This document shows, piece after piece, positions 17,352 through 25,254 of a stretch of 64,000 nucleotides of DNA (position 1 is the stretch's first letter; every line of letters begins with the position of its first letter). Location of the stretch: contig CAVCUL010000002.1 of the NCBI GenBank assembly GCA_963605415.1, positions 124,001 to 188,000 on the forward strand, given 5' to 3'. The position numbers and the translations under genes are program-made. A model generated the notes under the pieces. The model was not told the origin of the DNA and ran no database searches. It was given only the letters and a program-made list of their open reading frames with translations. The stretch is from CAG-217 sp963605415. Its GTDB lineage: Bacteria > Bacillota > Clostridia > Oscillospirales > Acutalibacteraceae.

Positions 17352-19756
17352 TGGAGTATAATTTTAAGCAGATTGAAAAGAAGTGGCAAGACTATTGGTA
17401 CGCCAACAACACCTTTGCAGCCAAGCAGGACTTTTCCCTGCCCAAGTATTACTGCCTGGTGGAGTTCCCGTACCCCTCCGGCCAGGGCCTGCATGTGGGT
17501 CACCCCCGCTCTTACACGGCGCTGGATATTGTGGCTCGCAAAAAGCGCTTGCAGGGCTACAATGTGCTGTACCCCATGGGCTGGGACGCCTTTGGTCTGC
17601 CTACGGAGAACTACGCCATTAAGAACCACATTCACCCGGAGATCGTGACCAAGAACAACATTGCTCACTTTAAGCAGCAGCTCCAGTCCCTGGGCTTTAG
17701 CTTTGACTGGACCCGGGAGATCAACACCACCGATCCGGAGTACTACAAGTGGACCCAGTGGATCTTCCTCCAGATGTTCAAAAAGGGCCTGGCATATAAA
17801 AAGGAAATGGCCGTGAACTGGTGCACCTCCTGTAAGTGCGTGCTGGCCAATGAAGAAGTGGTCAACGGCGTGTGCGAGCGCTGCGGCAGCGAGGTGATCC
17901 GCAAGAACCAGAGCCAGTGGATGCTGAAGATCACTGCCTATGCCCAGCGGCTGGTGGACGATCTGGACGACCTGGACTTTATTGACCGGGTCAAGGTGCA
18001 GCAGAGGAACTGGATCGGCCGTTCCACCGGTGCAGAGGTGGACTTTGGCACCACTATGGGCGACACCCTGACCGTGTACACCACCCGGCCGGACACTCTG
18101 TTCGGCGCTACCTATATGGTCATTTCTCCCGAGCACCCGCTGATCGAGAAGTGGGCGGACCAGCTGGAGAACCTGGACGCAGTGCGCGCTTACCAGCAGG
18201 AGGCGGCCCATAAGTCCGACTTTGAGCGTACCGAGATGAATAAGGACAAGACCGGCGTGCGCCTGCAAGGCGTAATGGGTATCAACCCGGTGAACGATAC
18301 GGAGATCCCGATCTTCATTTCCGACTATGTACTGACCTCTTACGGCACCGGCGCCATTATGGCTGTGCCGGCCCACGATACCCGCGACTGGGAGTTTGCC
18401 AAGAAGTTTGACCTGCCCATTATTGAAGTGGTTGCAGGCGGCGATGTGGAGAAAGAGGCCTTCACCGACTGCGCTACCGGTACGCTGGTGAACTCCGACT
18501 TCCTCACCGGCCTGAGCGTGGAAGAAGCCAAGAAGAAGATCATTGAATGGCTGACCGCAGAGGGTAAGGGCCATGAGAAAGTGAACTTTAAGCTGCGCGA
18601 CTGGGTGTTCAGCCGCCAGCGTTACTGGGGCGAGCCCATCCCGATCGTTAAGTGCGACAAGTGCGGCTATGTGCCGCTGCCGGAGAGCGAGCTGCCCCTG
18701 CGCCTGCCTATGGTAGACAGCTATGAGCCTACGGACACCGGCGAAAGCCCCCTGGCCAAGATGACCGACTGGGTGAACACCACCTGCCCCTGCTGCGGCG
18801 GCCCGGCCAAGAGAGAGACGGACACCATGCCCCAGTGGGCCGGTTCCAGCTGGTACTTCCTGCGCTATATGGACCCCCACAATCCGGACGCTCTGGCCTC
18901 GTCGGAAGCCCTGAATTACTGGGCGCCGGTGGACTGGTACAACGGCGGTATGGAGCACACCACCCTGCATTTGCTGTACTCCCGCTTCTGGCACAAGTTT
19001 CTGTATGACATCGGCGTGGTGCCCACCAAGGAGCCGTACCAAAAGCGCACCTCCCACGGTATGATCCTGGGCCAGAACGGCGAGAAGATGAGTAAGTCCC
19101 GCGGCAATGTGGTGAACCCGGATGAGATCGTAGACCAGTACGGCGCAGACACCATGCGCCTCTACGAGATGTTCATTGGCGACTTTGAGAAGGCTGCCCC
19201 CTGGAACAGCGACTCCATCAAGGGCTGCAAGCGCTTTTTGGAGCGGTACTGGAATCTGCAAACCATGGTCACCCCGGAGGAGGATTACAGCGGTGAGCTG
19301 GAGACTCTGATGCACCAGACCATTCAAAAGGTGACGGAGGATATTGACCAGCTGAAGTGCAACACCGCCATTGCGGCGCTGATGACTCTGCTCAACAAAG
19401 TGTATGACAAGGGCAGCGTTACCCGCGGCGAGCTGCGCACCATGACTGTTCTTCTGAACCCCTTTGCCCCCCATGTAACGGAAGAAATGTGGGAAGTGGA
19501 GCAGTTCGGCGGTATGGTGCACGAGGCACAGTGGCCTGCATTTGACCCGGCCAAGACCAAGGAGGACACGGTGGAGATCGTGCTCCAGGTGCTGGGCAAG
19601 GTGCGCTCCCGTATGACCATCAGCGCGGATATGCCCAAGGAGGAAGTGCTGGCCGCCGCCAAGGCGGACAGCAAAATCGCCCCGCTGCTGGAGGGTAAGA
19701 CCATTAAGAAAGAGATCTATGTGCCCGGCAAGCTGGTAAACTTTGTTGCCATCTAA
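17351..19756 (+). CDS. leuS: Leucyl-tRNA synthetase
   Basis: Class I aminoacyl-tRNA synthetase charging tRNA-Leu. It carries the HIGH-type motif as HVGHPRSY (about residues 46-53), a CP1 editing domain with TTRPDTLFGATY, a zinc-type Cys cluster, and KMSKS within GEKMSKSRGNV (about residue 577). An anticodon-binding C-terminal region follows. I choose ATG 17351 (MEYNFKQIEKKWQDYW) with GGAGG upstream, giving 801 residues; upstream in-frame starts fall inside rsfS. The one-base overlap with rsfS leaves no room for a T-box leader, the usual leuS control in Bacillota. Confidence 0.97.
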   Translation: MEYNFKQIEKKWQDYWYANNTFAAKQDFSLPKYYCLVEFPYPSGQGLHVGHPRSYTALDIVARKKRLQGYNVLYPMGWDAFGLPTENYAIKNHIHPEIVTKNNIAHFKQQLQSLGFSFDWTREINTTDPEYYKWTQWIFLQMFKKGLAYKKEMAVNWCTSCKCVLANEEVVNGVCERCGSEVIRKNQSQWMLKITAYAQRLVDDLDDLDFIDRVKVQQRNWIGRSTGAEVDFGTTMGDTLTVYTTRPDTLFGATYMVISPEHPLIEKWADQLENLDAVRAYQQEAAHKSDFERTEMNKDKTGVRLQGVMGINPVNDTEIPIFISDYVLTSYGTGAIMAVPAHDTRDWEFAKKFDLPIIEVVAGGDVEKEAFTDCATGTLVNSDFLTGLSVEEAKKKIIEWLTAEGKGHEKVNFKLRDWVFSRQRYWGEPIPIVKCDKCGYVPLPESELPLRLPMVDSYEPTDTGESPLAKMTDWVNTTCPCCGGPAKRETDTMPQWAGSSWYFLRYMDPHNPDALASSEALNYWAPVDWYNGGMEHTTLHLLYSRFWHKFLYDIGVVPTKEPYQKRTSHGMILGQNGEKMSKSRGNVVNPDEIVDQYGADTMRLYEMFIGDFEKAAPWNSDSIKGCKRFLERYWNLQTMVTPEEDYSGELETLMHQTIQKVTEDIDQLKCNTAIAALMTLLNKVYDKGSVTRGELRTMTVLLNPFAPHVTEEMWEVEQFGGMVHEAQWPAFDPAKTKEDTVEIVLQVLGKVRSRMTISADMPKEEVLAAAKADSKIAPLLEGKTIKKEIYVPGKLVNFVAI

Positions 19757-19791
19757 CGACAATTACAATTTGTAATATAAAACAAGCGATA

Positions 19792-19838
19792 GACGGCCTT
19801 GGCAGTGCAAAACTGCCTTGGTCGTCCTGTATTTTTTG
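19792..19838 (+). terminator. Terminator after leuS
   Basis: A 14-position stem (GACGGCC..GGCAG with CTGCC..CGTC, two T-T mismatches) is followed shortly by TATTTTTT. It marks the end of the long housekeeping run. Confidence 0.75.
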
Positions 19839-19844
19839 CCGGAT

Positions 19845-19873
19845 TTGACCGAAAAGGGGATTTGTGCTATACT
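19845..19873 (+). promoter_or_regulatory. Sigma-A promoter of the secreted FN3 protein gene
   Basis: TTGACC (19845-19850) and TATACT (19868-19873) with exactly 17 bases between them, about 30 bases before the GTG start. Confidence 0.8.
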
Positions 19874-19903
19874 ATTTTGCAGATTTTTACAGGATGTGAG
19901 TGT

Positions 19904-21685
19904 GTGAAAAAAATACTAAGCGTATTTTTGGCCGCTTTGTTTGTGATATGCACGGCGTTTGCCGTGCCTGCCACCGCCTGTGCTGCCACCCGGCTGCATG
20001 TGACGGATGCGCTGGAGACTCTGCAGACCAAGACCGGATACATTTCCGGCAAGACCGCCAAGGTTACCGGCAACTGCTTTGGCTTTGTGTCTGCTGTGTG
20101 CAAAGAATTGTACGGTGTAACTTATTACAACGAGCAAATGCGCGGTTCCTATCGTTATAATCATACGGAGAATTACTATACCGTAGCCAGCACGACCTTT
20201 TCTGCCGCTACCACCACCGCCAAGCAAAAGACGGTGGCGCGCCAGGTGATGGACTTTATTCTGGACAATGCGGCGGCCGGAGATGTAATTTCCTATGGCT
20301 GTGCCAATGACAGCACCCGCCATATGCACACGGCCATGGTGCAATATGTGGATACGGAAAAAATTCTTCTGTACCATTCCAACTACGCCAGCGGCAATTA
20401 TACCTCTGCCGCTTGTCATGTGGATACGGTATACTGGGACAGTTTTTTGGACAGCCCGAATACCAATATAAAGGATAAGAACGGCGATGTGACCTCGCTG
20501 AATAAATTTTTCGGTGCGCCGATGAGTTGTAGCAACGGTATGGGTCTGTCTCTGAACCGCTACAGCAAGCTGACCTCCAAGTATTATTTGGACGAGTGCA
20601 CCCTGGCGGCGCCCAACATTTCTACGGAGCGGAAAAGCTGTACCTCCATTCGTTATTCCTGGAGCACGGTGGAAGGCGCGGAGGCCTATACCTACTCCGT
20701 AACCAATGCGCAGGGCAAGACAGTTGTCAAATCTACGGTTACTGCGGATACGGCAGTTACTGTGGCCGGTCTGACCACCGGCGAAAAGTATACTTTTACC
20801 GTTGCAGGTAAGGCGGCGGATCGGAGCGGCCAAAGTGCAAGCAACACGATCACCTGTCTGCCGCCGGCTCCGTCTAAGCCTCGGGTCAGCGCCGGGGACG
20901 CCGGCGTGACGGTACGCTGGAATACGCGCACGGATGTGGACGGCTACCAGGTGTTTCGCAGCACGGCAAAGAACGGCACCTTTGTCCTGATCGCCACGGT
21001 GACGGATCCTGCGCAGAATACTTATGTAGACGATGAGATTAAGGTCAATACCACCTATTACTACAAGGTGCGCCGTTATGTGCACACCGAGGACGGTGAC
21101 ACGGCTTATTCCAACCGCTCTACAGTTACAGACGGCGTGGCAGTGCAGCTGGGCACGCCTACAGGCATTACTACTACCCGTACGGGAACGACTGCCATTC
21201 GGATGAACTGGAAGGCCACAGCGCACGCGGTGCGCTACACCGTTGCCTATCGGTTAAAGGGCAGCAGCAAGTGGACCTATTACAGCACCACGGCCTGCAA
21301 CTATACCTTTAAGAATTTGAAGGTGAAGAGCACCTACCAGTTCCGGGTGCAGGCGGTCAGCCCCTTTGGCGCCGGCGCGTACAGTGCCACAGTGTCCAAG
21401 CAGGCTTTGCCCCCGACCCCCGGCAGTGTGAAAGTGCAGCGCCTGAGCACCAAGTCTGCCAAGATCAGTTGGAGCAAGTCCCAGGGCTTTACCGGCTATT
21501 ACATTCTCCGGGCTACGGACAAGAACTTTAAGAAGAATGTAAAAAAGATCACCGTAAAGAGCAATACGGCCCTGAGCTATACGGACAAAACCGTCAAAAA
21601 AGGCACCCGCTATTATTACAAGATTTGCCGCTATACCGGTAAAAACAGCGGCAGTTACTCGAAAGTGGTCAGTATAAAAATTTGA
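19904..21685 (+). CDS. Secreted cysteine-peptidase-like protein with four fibronectin III modules
   Basis: A predicted extracellular protein of 593 residues. Residues 1-28 are a signal peptide (MKKILSVFLAALFV, then PATACAA). Residues about 30-225 resemble the CHAP/NlpC-P60 papain-like fold: a candidate nucleophile Cys58 in GNCFGFVSAVCKELYG, candidate His140/His142 in RHMHTAMV, and His158 in LLYHSNY. Four FN3 modules follow (about 235-325, 328-420, 425-510, 512-593), the last rich in Lys. This suggests a peptidoglycan or peptide hydrolase with extracellular binding modules, but the catalytic family is inferred by eye. GTG 19904 is chosen because it begins the signal peptide; an upstream in-frame ATG would overlap the promoter. 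Confidence 0.75.
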   Translation: MKKILSVFLAALFVICTAFAVPATACAATRLHVTDALETLQTKTGYISGKTAKVTGNCFGFVSAVCKELYGVTYYNEQMRGSYRYNHTENYYTVASTTFSAATTTAKQKTVARQVMDFILDNAAAGDVISYGCANDSTRHMHTAMVQYVDTEKILLYHSNYASGNYTSAACHVDTVYWDSFLDSPNTNIKDKNGDVTSLNKFFGAPMSCSNGMGLSLNRYSKLTSKYYLDECTLAAPNISTERKSCTSIRYSWSTVEGAEAYTYSVTNAQGKTVVKSTVTADTAVTVAGLTTGEKYTFTVAGKAADRSGQSASNTITCLPPAPSKPRVSAGDAGVTVRWNTRTDVDGYQVFRSTAKNGTFVLIATVTDPAQNTYVDDEIKVNTTYYYKVRRYVHTEDGDTAYSNRSTVTDGVAVQLGTPTGITTTRTGTTAIRMNWKATAHAVRYTVAYRLKGSSKWTYYSTTACNYTFKNLKVKSTYQFRVQAVSPFGAGAYSATVSKQALPPTPGSVKVQRLSTKSAKISWSKSQGFTGYYILRATDKNFKKNVKKITVKSNTALSYTDKTVKKGTRYYYKICRYTGKNSGSYSKVVSIKI

Positions 21686-21753
21686 TTTTTTTGCAAAAAA
21701 AGTGGCGCAATGCTGCCTTTCTGCAAGTATTTAGATATTTTTTGATATTATGC

Positions 21754-21782
21754 TTGACAATCCGTCGGTTATTGTTTATAAT
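21754..21782 (+). promoter_or_regulatory. Consensus sigma-A promoter of rpsU
   Basis: Perfect TTGACA (21754-21759) and TATAAT (21777-21782) with a 17-base spacer, 63 bases before the rpsU start. Confidence 0.92.
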
Positions 21783-21845
21783 CTTTGCGGATATGAAAAG
21801 AGTATTCAAATACCCCTGCCAAACAGGTCGGAGGGAGGGAATTTA

Positions 21846-22022
21846 ATGAGCCAGGTTAGAGTTAAAGAGAACGAATCTCTTGACAGCGCACTGCGTCGCT
21901 TTAAGCGTCAGACTTCTCGTGACGGTATTATCCAGGAAGTCCGCAAAAGAGAGCATTATGAGAAGCCCTCTGTTGCCCGCAAAAAGAAGAGCGAGGCTGC
22001 TCGTAAAAGAAAGTACAAATAA
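21846..22022 (+). CDS. rpsU: 30S ribosomal protein S21
   Basis: A 58-residue basic protein of the small subunit involved in start-site selection. It shows the family VRVKENESLDSALRRFKRQ start and the SRDGIIQEVRKREHYEKPS core, ending in a Lys/Arg-rich tail. GGAGGGA precedes ATG 21846; an upstream in-frame ATG lies at the promoter itself and is rejected. It is a single-gene unit with its own consensus promoter and terminator. Confidence 0.97.
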   Translation: MSQVRVKENESLDSALRRFKRQTSRDGIIQEVRKREHYEKPSVARKKKSEAARKRKYK

Positions 22023-22038
22023 GCTACATATTATTTGT

Positions 22039-22070
22039 GGGAGCGTGTCTTTACGCTCCCGTTTCTTTTA
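22039..22070 (+). terminator. Terminator of rpsU
   Basis: GGGAGCGT (22039-22046) pairs perfectly with ACGCTCCC (22053-22060), followed by GTTTCTTTT. Confidence 0.9.
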
Positions 22071-22085
22071 TACGGAGGTAGAAGA

Positions 22086-22523
22086 ATGAAAAAAATTCTT
22101 GTGATGAACGGCCCCAATTTGAACTTGACCGGTATTCGTAAAAAGAATGTGTACGGCGCCGAGACCCTGGAGGACATTAACCGGGAACTGGCCGCTTATG
22201 GCGAGGGCAAGGGCGTGCAGGTGTCATTTTATCAGAGCAACCATGAGGGCGCACTGATTGACAAAATCCATGCCAGTCGCACGGACTATGACGGCGTGGT
22301 GCTCAATGCAGGGGCCTATACCCATTATTCTTACGCTATTCGGGACGCCATTGAGGCGGTGCAGGATTTTACCCCCTATGTGGAGGTGCACATGAGCGAT
22401 ATTCACCAGCGGGAGGATTTTCGTCACATTTCTGTGCTGACCCCGGTTTGTGTAAGGCAAATTTGCGGCTTCGGCAAAGACAGTTACAAAATGGGTATTG
22501 ATTTATTATTGGAAATACTGTAA
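22086..22523 (+). CDS. aroQ: Type II 3-dehydroquinate dehydratase
   Basis: Dehydrates 3-dehydroquinate to 3-dehydroshikimate in aromatic amino acid synthesis. The type II marks are MNGPNLNLTGIR near the start, YQSNHEGALIDKIH, VVLNAGAYTHYSYAIRDAI, and VEVHMSDIHQREDFRHIS. The 145-residue length is typical of the dodecameric class. CGGAGGT precedes ATG 22086. It lies next to efp, as in many Bacillota. Confidence 0.97.
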   Translation: MKKILVMNGPNLNLTGIRKKNVYGAETLEDINRELAAYGEGKGVQVSFYQSNHEGALIDKIHASRTDYDGVVLNAGAYTHYSYAIRDAIEAVQDFTPYVEVHMSDIHQREDFRHISVLTPVCVRQICGFGKDSYKMGIDLLLEIL

Positions 22524-22569
22524 AATATCTTTGTTATGTATTACAGATTACTTTTGGAGGTAAACTTAT

Positions 22570-23127
22570 ATGGTATCAGCAGGTGATTTCAGAAATGGCG
22601 TGACCTTTGAAGAGGACGGCAATGTGCTCCAGGTTGTGGAGTTCCAGCATGTAAAGCCCGGCAAAGGCGCCGCTTTTGTTCGTACCAAGGTAAAGAATGT
22701 GATTACCGGTTCCGTGGTAGAGAAGAGCTACAACCCCACTGCCAAGTTTCCCACCGCTTACATCGAGCGCAAGGAAATGGTGTATTCTTACAGCGACGAC
22801 GGCCTGTATTACTTTATGGACCAGGAGACCTTTGATATGGTGCCGGTGAACAGCTCCGACCTGTCCGACAACTTTAAGTTCGTAAAGGAGAACGACATCT
22901 GCCGTATCCTGTCCTATAAGGGCAAGGTGTTTGGCGTGGAGCCGCCCACCTTTGTGGTACTGGAGGTCACCAAGACCGAGCCGGGTATTAAGGGCAACAC
23001 CGCTACCAACACCTTGAAGCCTGCCACTGTGGAGACCGGCGCCGAGATCCGCGTGCCGCTGTTCATCAACGAGGGCGACAAAATCCGCGTAGATACCCGC
23101 ACCTGCGAGTATATGGAAAGAGCATAA
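22570..23127 (+). CDS. efp: Translation elongation factor P
   Basis: Rescues ribosomes stalled at consecutive prolines. The 185-residue, three-domain protein begins MVSAGDFRNGVTFEEDG. The modification-loop region reads VKPGKGAAFVRTK, with Lys at the tip between the glycines. Domains II and III follow (YSYSDDGLYYFMDQETF, VPLFINEGDKIRVDTRT). GGAGGT lies upstream. No obvious modification enzyme for this Lys is in the window. Confidence 0.98.
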   Translation: MVSAGDFRNGVTFEEDGNVLQVVEFQHVKPGKGAAFVRTKVKNVITGSVVEKSYNPTAKFPTAYIERKEMVYSYSDDGLYYFMDQETFDMVPVNSSDLSDNFKFVKENDICRILSYKGKVFGVEPPTFVVLEVTKTEPGIKGNTATNTLKPATVETGAEIRVPLFINEGDKIRVDTRTCEYMERA

Positions 23128-23163
23128 ACCCGAACAACAATATTTTGTAAAGGAGATCGCGCA

Positions 23164-23598
23164 ATGGATACGACAGAGAGCCTGGGCTATCTGAAGGGCC
23201 TGCTGGACGGCATGGACCTGGACGAGTCCAAAAAAGAGACCAAGATCTACAGAGCCATGATCGGCGTACTGGAGAACCTGGCAGAAGATGTAAACGATCT
23301 GACTGATGGCGTGGAGATGATGGCAGATCAGCTGGACGCTGTGGACGAGGACCTGGGCGATGTGGAGGAGTACCTCTACGGCGACGAGGACGACGATGAC
23401 TGCGACTGCGGTTGCTGCGATGACGACGAGGACGAGTGTCAGGAGTTCGAGATCGAGTGCCCTGCTTGCCACGAGACCTTTGTGGTAGATGAGGACACCG
23501 TGCTGGACGGCTCTATGGAGTGCCCCGCCTGCGGCGAGACCCTGGAGTTTGAGGTCACCTGTGAGGATGACGAGGACCAGGACGCCGATCAGGACTGA
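23164..23598 (+). CDS. Acidic zinc-ribbon protein, CD1247 N-terminal-like
   Basis: A 144-residue, very acidic protein. The N-terminal helical part (residues 1-70: LGYLKGLLDGMDLDESKKE, MIGVLENLAEDVNDL, DAVDEDLGDVEEYLYG) resembles the clostridial family named after C. difficile CD1247. An Asp/Cys cluster (CDCGCCDDDEDEC, about 80-92) leads to a Cys4 zinc ribbon, ECPACHETF and ECPACGETLEF. There is no DNA-binding domain I can recognise, although relatives are sometimes labelled transcriptional regulators. It sits 36 bases after efp with its own AAAGGAGAT site and is probably cotranscribed. Function unknown. Confidence 0.7.
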   Translation: MDTTESLGYLKGLLDGMDLDESKKETKIYRAMIGVLENLAEDVNDLTDGVEMMADQLDAVDEDLGDVEEYLYGDEDDDDCDCGCCDDDEDECQEFEIECPACHETFVVDEDTVLDGSMECPACGETLEFEVTCEDDEDQDADQD

Positions 23599-23613
23599 TC
23601 TAAGCAGAAAAAC

Positions 23614-23652
23614 GGACCCGAAGCGGTTTTGCCGCCTTGGGTCCTTGTTTTT
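23614..23652. terminator. Bidirectional terminator after the efp unit
   Basis: GGACCC (23614-23619) pairs with GGGTCC (23639-23644), with AAAAA before and TTGTTTTTT after. It serves the plus-strand efp unit and can act on the opposing membrane-protein operon. Confidence 0.85.
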
Positions 23653-23666
23653 TAACCTAATTGGTG

Positions 23667-23700
23667 AACACATGCCCCGCCGTTTGGCAGGGCTTGTGTT
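23667..23700. terminator. Hairpin at the 3' end of the minus-strand membrane-protein operon
   Basis: AACACATGCCCCGCC and GGCAGGGCTTGTGTT form a long stem with loop GTTT, directly next to the stop codon of the minus-strand gene. Its T run is short on both strands. Confidence 0.5.
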
Positions 23701-24141
23701 TTATCCGTGCACATGCACGGTGAAGTTCTTGTGGCAGTGGGGGCAGTTGACGGTGTGCCTGCCTTTTTTGCGAGGTAGGCGCAGCACTGCTTTGCAGCCG
23801 GGGCATTTCTTAAACACATGGGTTTTGCGAAATTTCCATTTGTCCCGCAGCAGGCGGCTTTCCTGTCGTACAGGGGCGGTCAGTGCCAGCCAGCGGGCGT
23901 TCTCTCGCTGCCGGGCAGCAATGTTGCGGGAGAAAGAGCGGAAGATAGCGTAGATCAGCACCGCCAGGGAGAGGATCCACAGCACGGTATAGACCGGGCG
24001 GGACACCCGGGCAAAGACGCTGCCCACGATCACCAGCACCAGGTAGATTGCCAGCAGGGCTTTGTACAGGGCGTCTATGCCGTAGCGACCGGCCATACCC
24101 TGTTGCATTTTGTAGCCCATTTGTCTGAATTTTTCTTTCAT
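23701..24141 (-). CDS. Membrane protein with C-terminal zinc ribbon
   Basis: A 146-residue protein with two predicted membrane segments (about residues 22-42, ALYKALLAIYLVLVIVGSVF, and 47-65, VYTVLWILSLAVLIYAIF). A basic cytoplasmic segment and a Cys4 ribbon follow: CPGCKAVLRLPRKKGRHTVNCPHC. I start at the second ATG (MKEKFRQMGYK), which has AAAGGACAGG at a good distance; the first ATG lies inside that site. It follows the J-protein gene by 31 bases on the same strand and is probably cotranscribed. Function unknown. Confidence 0.75.
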   Translation of the reverse strand: MKEKFRQMGYKMQQGMAGRYGIDALYKALLAIYLVLVIVGSVFARVSRPVYTVLWILSLAVLIYAIFRSFSRNIAARQRENARWLALTAPVRQESRLLRDKWKFRKTHVFKKCPGCKAVLRLPRKKGRHTVNCPHCHKNFTVHVHG

Positions 24142-24172
24142 ATAGAATGCCTGTCCTTTCAAAATCTATGGG

Positions 24173-25048
24173 TTATGCGCCGGCAGAGGAGCCACTGGCC
24201 TGTCCAAAGGCGTTGTTGCCGCCCCTCTGGCTTCTGCTGTTTTGGCCGTCATAACCGTACTGATCGTTGCTTTCGTTATTATTGCCGTCGTTGCTTTGAT
24301 TGCCGCTTTGACCGCTTTCTGCGCTTTGGCTATATCCATACGCGTTGCCCGGTGATACATCGTAGTGCTGGTACTGGCTGCTCCAACTCATCAAGGAGGT
24401 GATGCCCAGAATTACCAGGCGGATAATAAAGATCACCAGTGCCACCCGCAGGATGGTTAGCAGGCAGCCACCTTGGCGGCGCACCGGGCGACTTTGCGGC
24501 CGTCCGGTGCCGGTGTTGCCTGTTCCGGCGGTGTAGGCGGAGAAGTCAAAGAACGAGAACGGGTCAAAGCCAAAGCCCAAGGGGTTGATCCCCTGGCGAA
24601 TGCTGTTGTAGGCACTTTGGTAATTGGCATTATCCGGCTCCCGGTTTACGGCAATGCGAATGTTTGCCAGGGCCTTTTCCTGATCGCCGTAGCCCATATA
24701 GGCCAGGGCGGCCAGGTAGTACCAGCGGGTGTCGCTTTTGTCCATATTGCCAAGCAGGTTAATGGCCTGTGCATATTGACCGTGGTTGATAAAGTTCACC
24801 ACGGCGGTATAGTAATCACTGCCGGCGTCTGCGCTGCGGCCACTGCCGGTAGAGGTGCTTTTGGCGGCGTTGCCGTTCTTGATGGCGTCAAAGGCAGCGT
24901 TTACCTCAGCCATCTTGGCCTCGGCCACATGGTCTCCCGGGTTCAGATCCGGATGATACTTTTTGGCCAGACGCTTATAGGCTCGGGTGCATTCCGCCAA
25001 ATCGGCGCCGCTGGGCACGCCCAGCACCTGATAGGGATTTTGTGTCAT
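24173..25048 (-). CDS. Membrane-anchored J-domain protein with low-complexity tail
   Basis: A 291-residue co-chaperone-like protein. Residues 1-70 form a J domain (NPYQVLGVPSGADLAECTR, then KKYHPDLNPGD with the HPD motif that stimulates Hsp70 ATPase). Residues about 85-150 look like one or two TPR-type helical repeats (YYTAVVNFINHGQYAQAIN; LAALAYMGYGDQEKALANI). A membrane segment lies near 200-220 (LTILRVALVIFIIRLVILGI), followed by a Gln/Asn/Ser/Gly-rich tail. It lacks the zinc and C-terminal substrate-binding domains of DnaJ. The likely role is recruiting DnaK to the membrane; its clients are unknown. Confidence 0.82.
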   Translation of the reverse strand: MTQNPYQVLGVPSGADLAECTRAYKRLAKKYHPDLNPGDHVAEAKMAEVNAAFDAIKNGNAAKSTSTGSGRSADAGSDYYTAVVNFINHGQYAQAINLLGNMDKSDTRWYYLAALAYMGYGDQEKALANIRIAVNREPDNANYQSAYNSIRQGINPLGFGFDPFSFFDFSAYTAGTGNTGTGRPQSRPVRRQGGCLLTILRVALVIFIIRLVILGITSLMSWSSQYQHYDVSPGNAYGYSQSAESGQSGNQSNDGNNNESNDQYGYDGQNSRSQRGGNNAFGQASGSSAGA

Positions 25049-25080
25049 ATTGCCTCGCTTGTGTTTCTTAGATTGCTTCT

Positions 25081-25089
25081 ACTATACCA
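25081..25089 (-). promoter_or_regulatory. Extended -10 promoter of the J-protein operon
   Basis: On the minus strand TGG precedes TATAGT (25086-25081), an extended -10 element 33 bases before the ATG. No good -35 is seen. Confidence 0.5.
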
Positions 25090-25254
25090 CGGATTTTTGA
25101 CCAATTTGTGACCAAATGAAGAAGAAAATCCGCCCACTTGTAAAGGATTTGTTAACCCCTATAGAAAAAGAGACGGTTTTTAACCGCTTTGTCTTGTATT
25201 TGCAACGGAAATTTGGTAAACTGGAAATATAAATTTCAGAAGAGGGGTTATTCT

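Noticed and set aside
17282..19762. Very long open frame (over 800 codons) antisense to leuS
   Set aside because: It mirrors leuS codon for codon, has low-complexity His/Leu/Val/Gly composition, and no ribosome-binding site. Such antisense frames follow from GC-rich third positions in the real gene.
25140..25200. GCGGTT/AACCG palindrome as a terminator
   Set aside because: It lies upstream of both divergent genes (J-protein and PAP2), so neither strand has a transcript to end there. It is more likely incidental or an operator.
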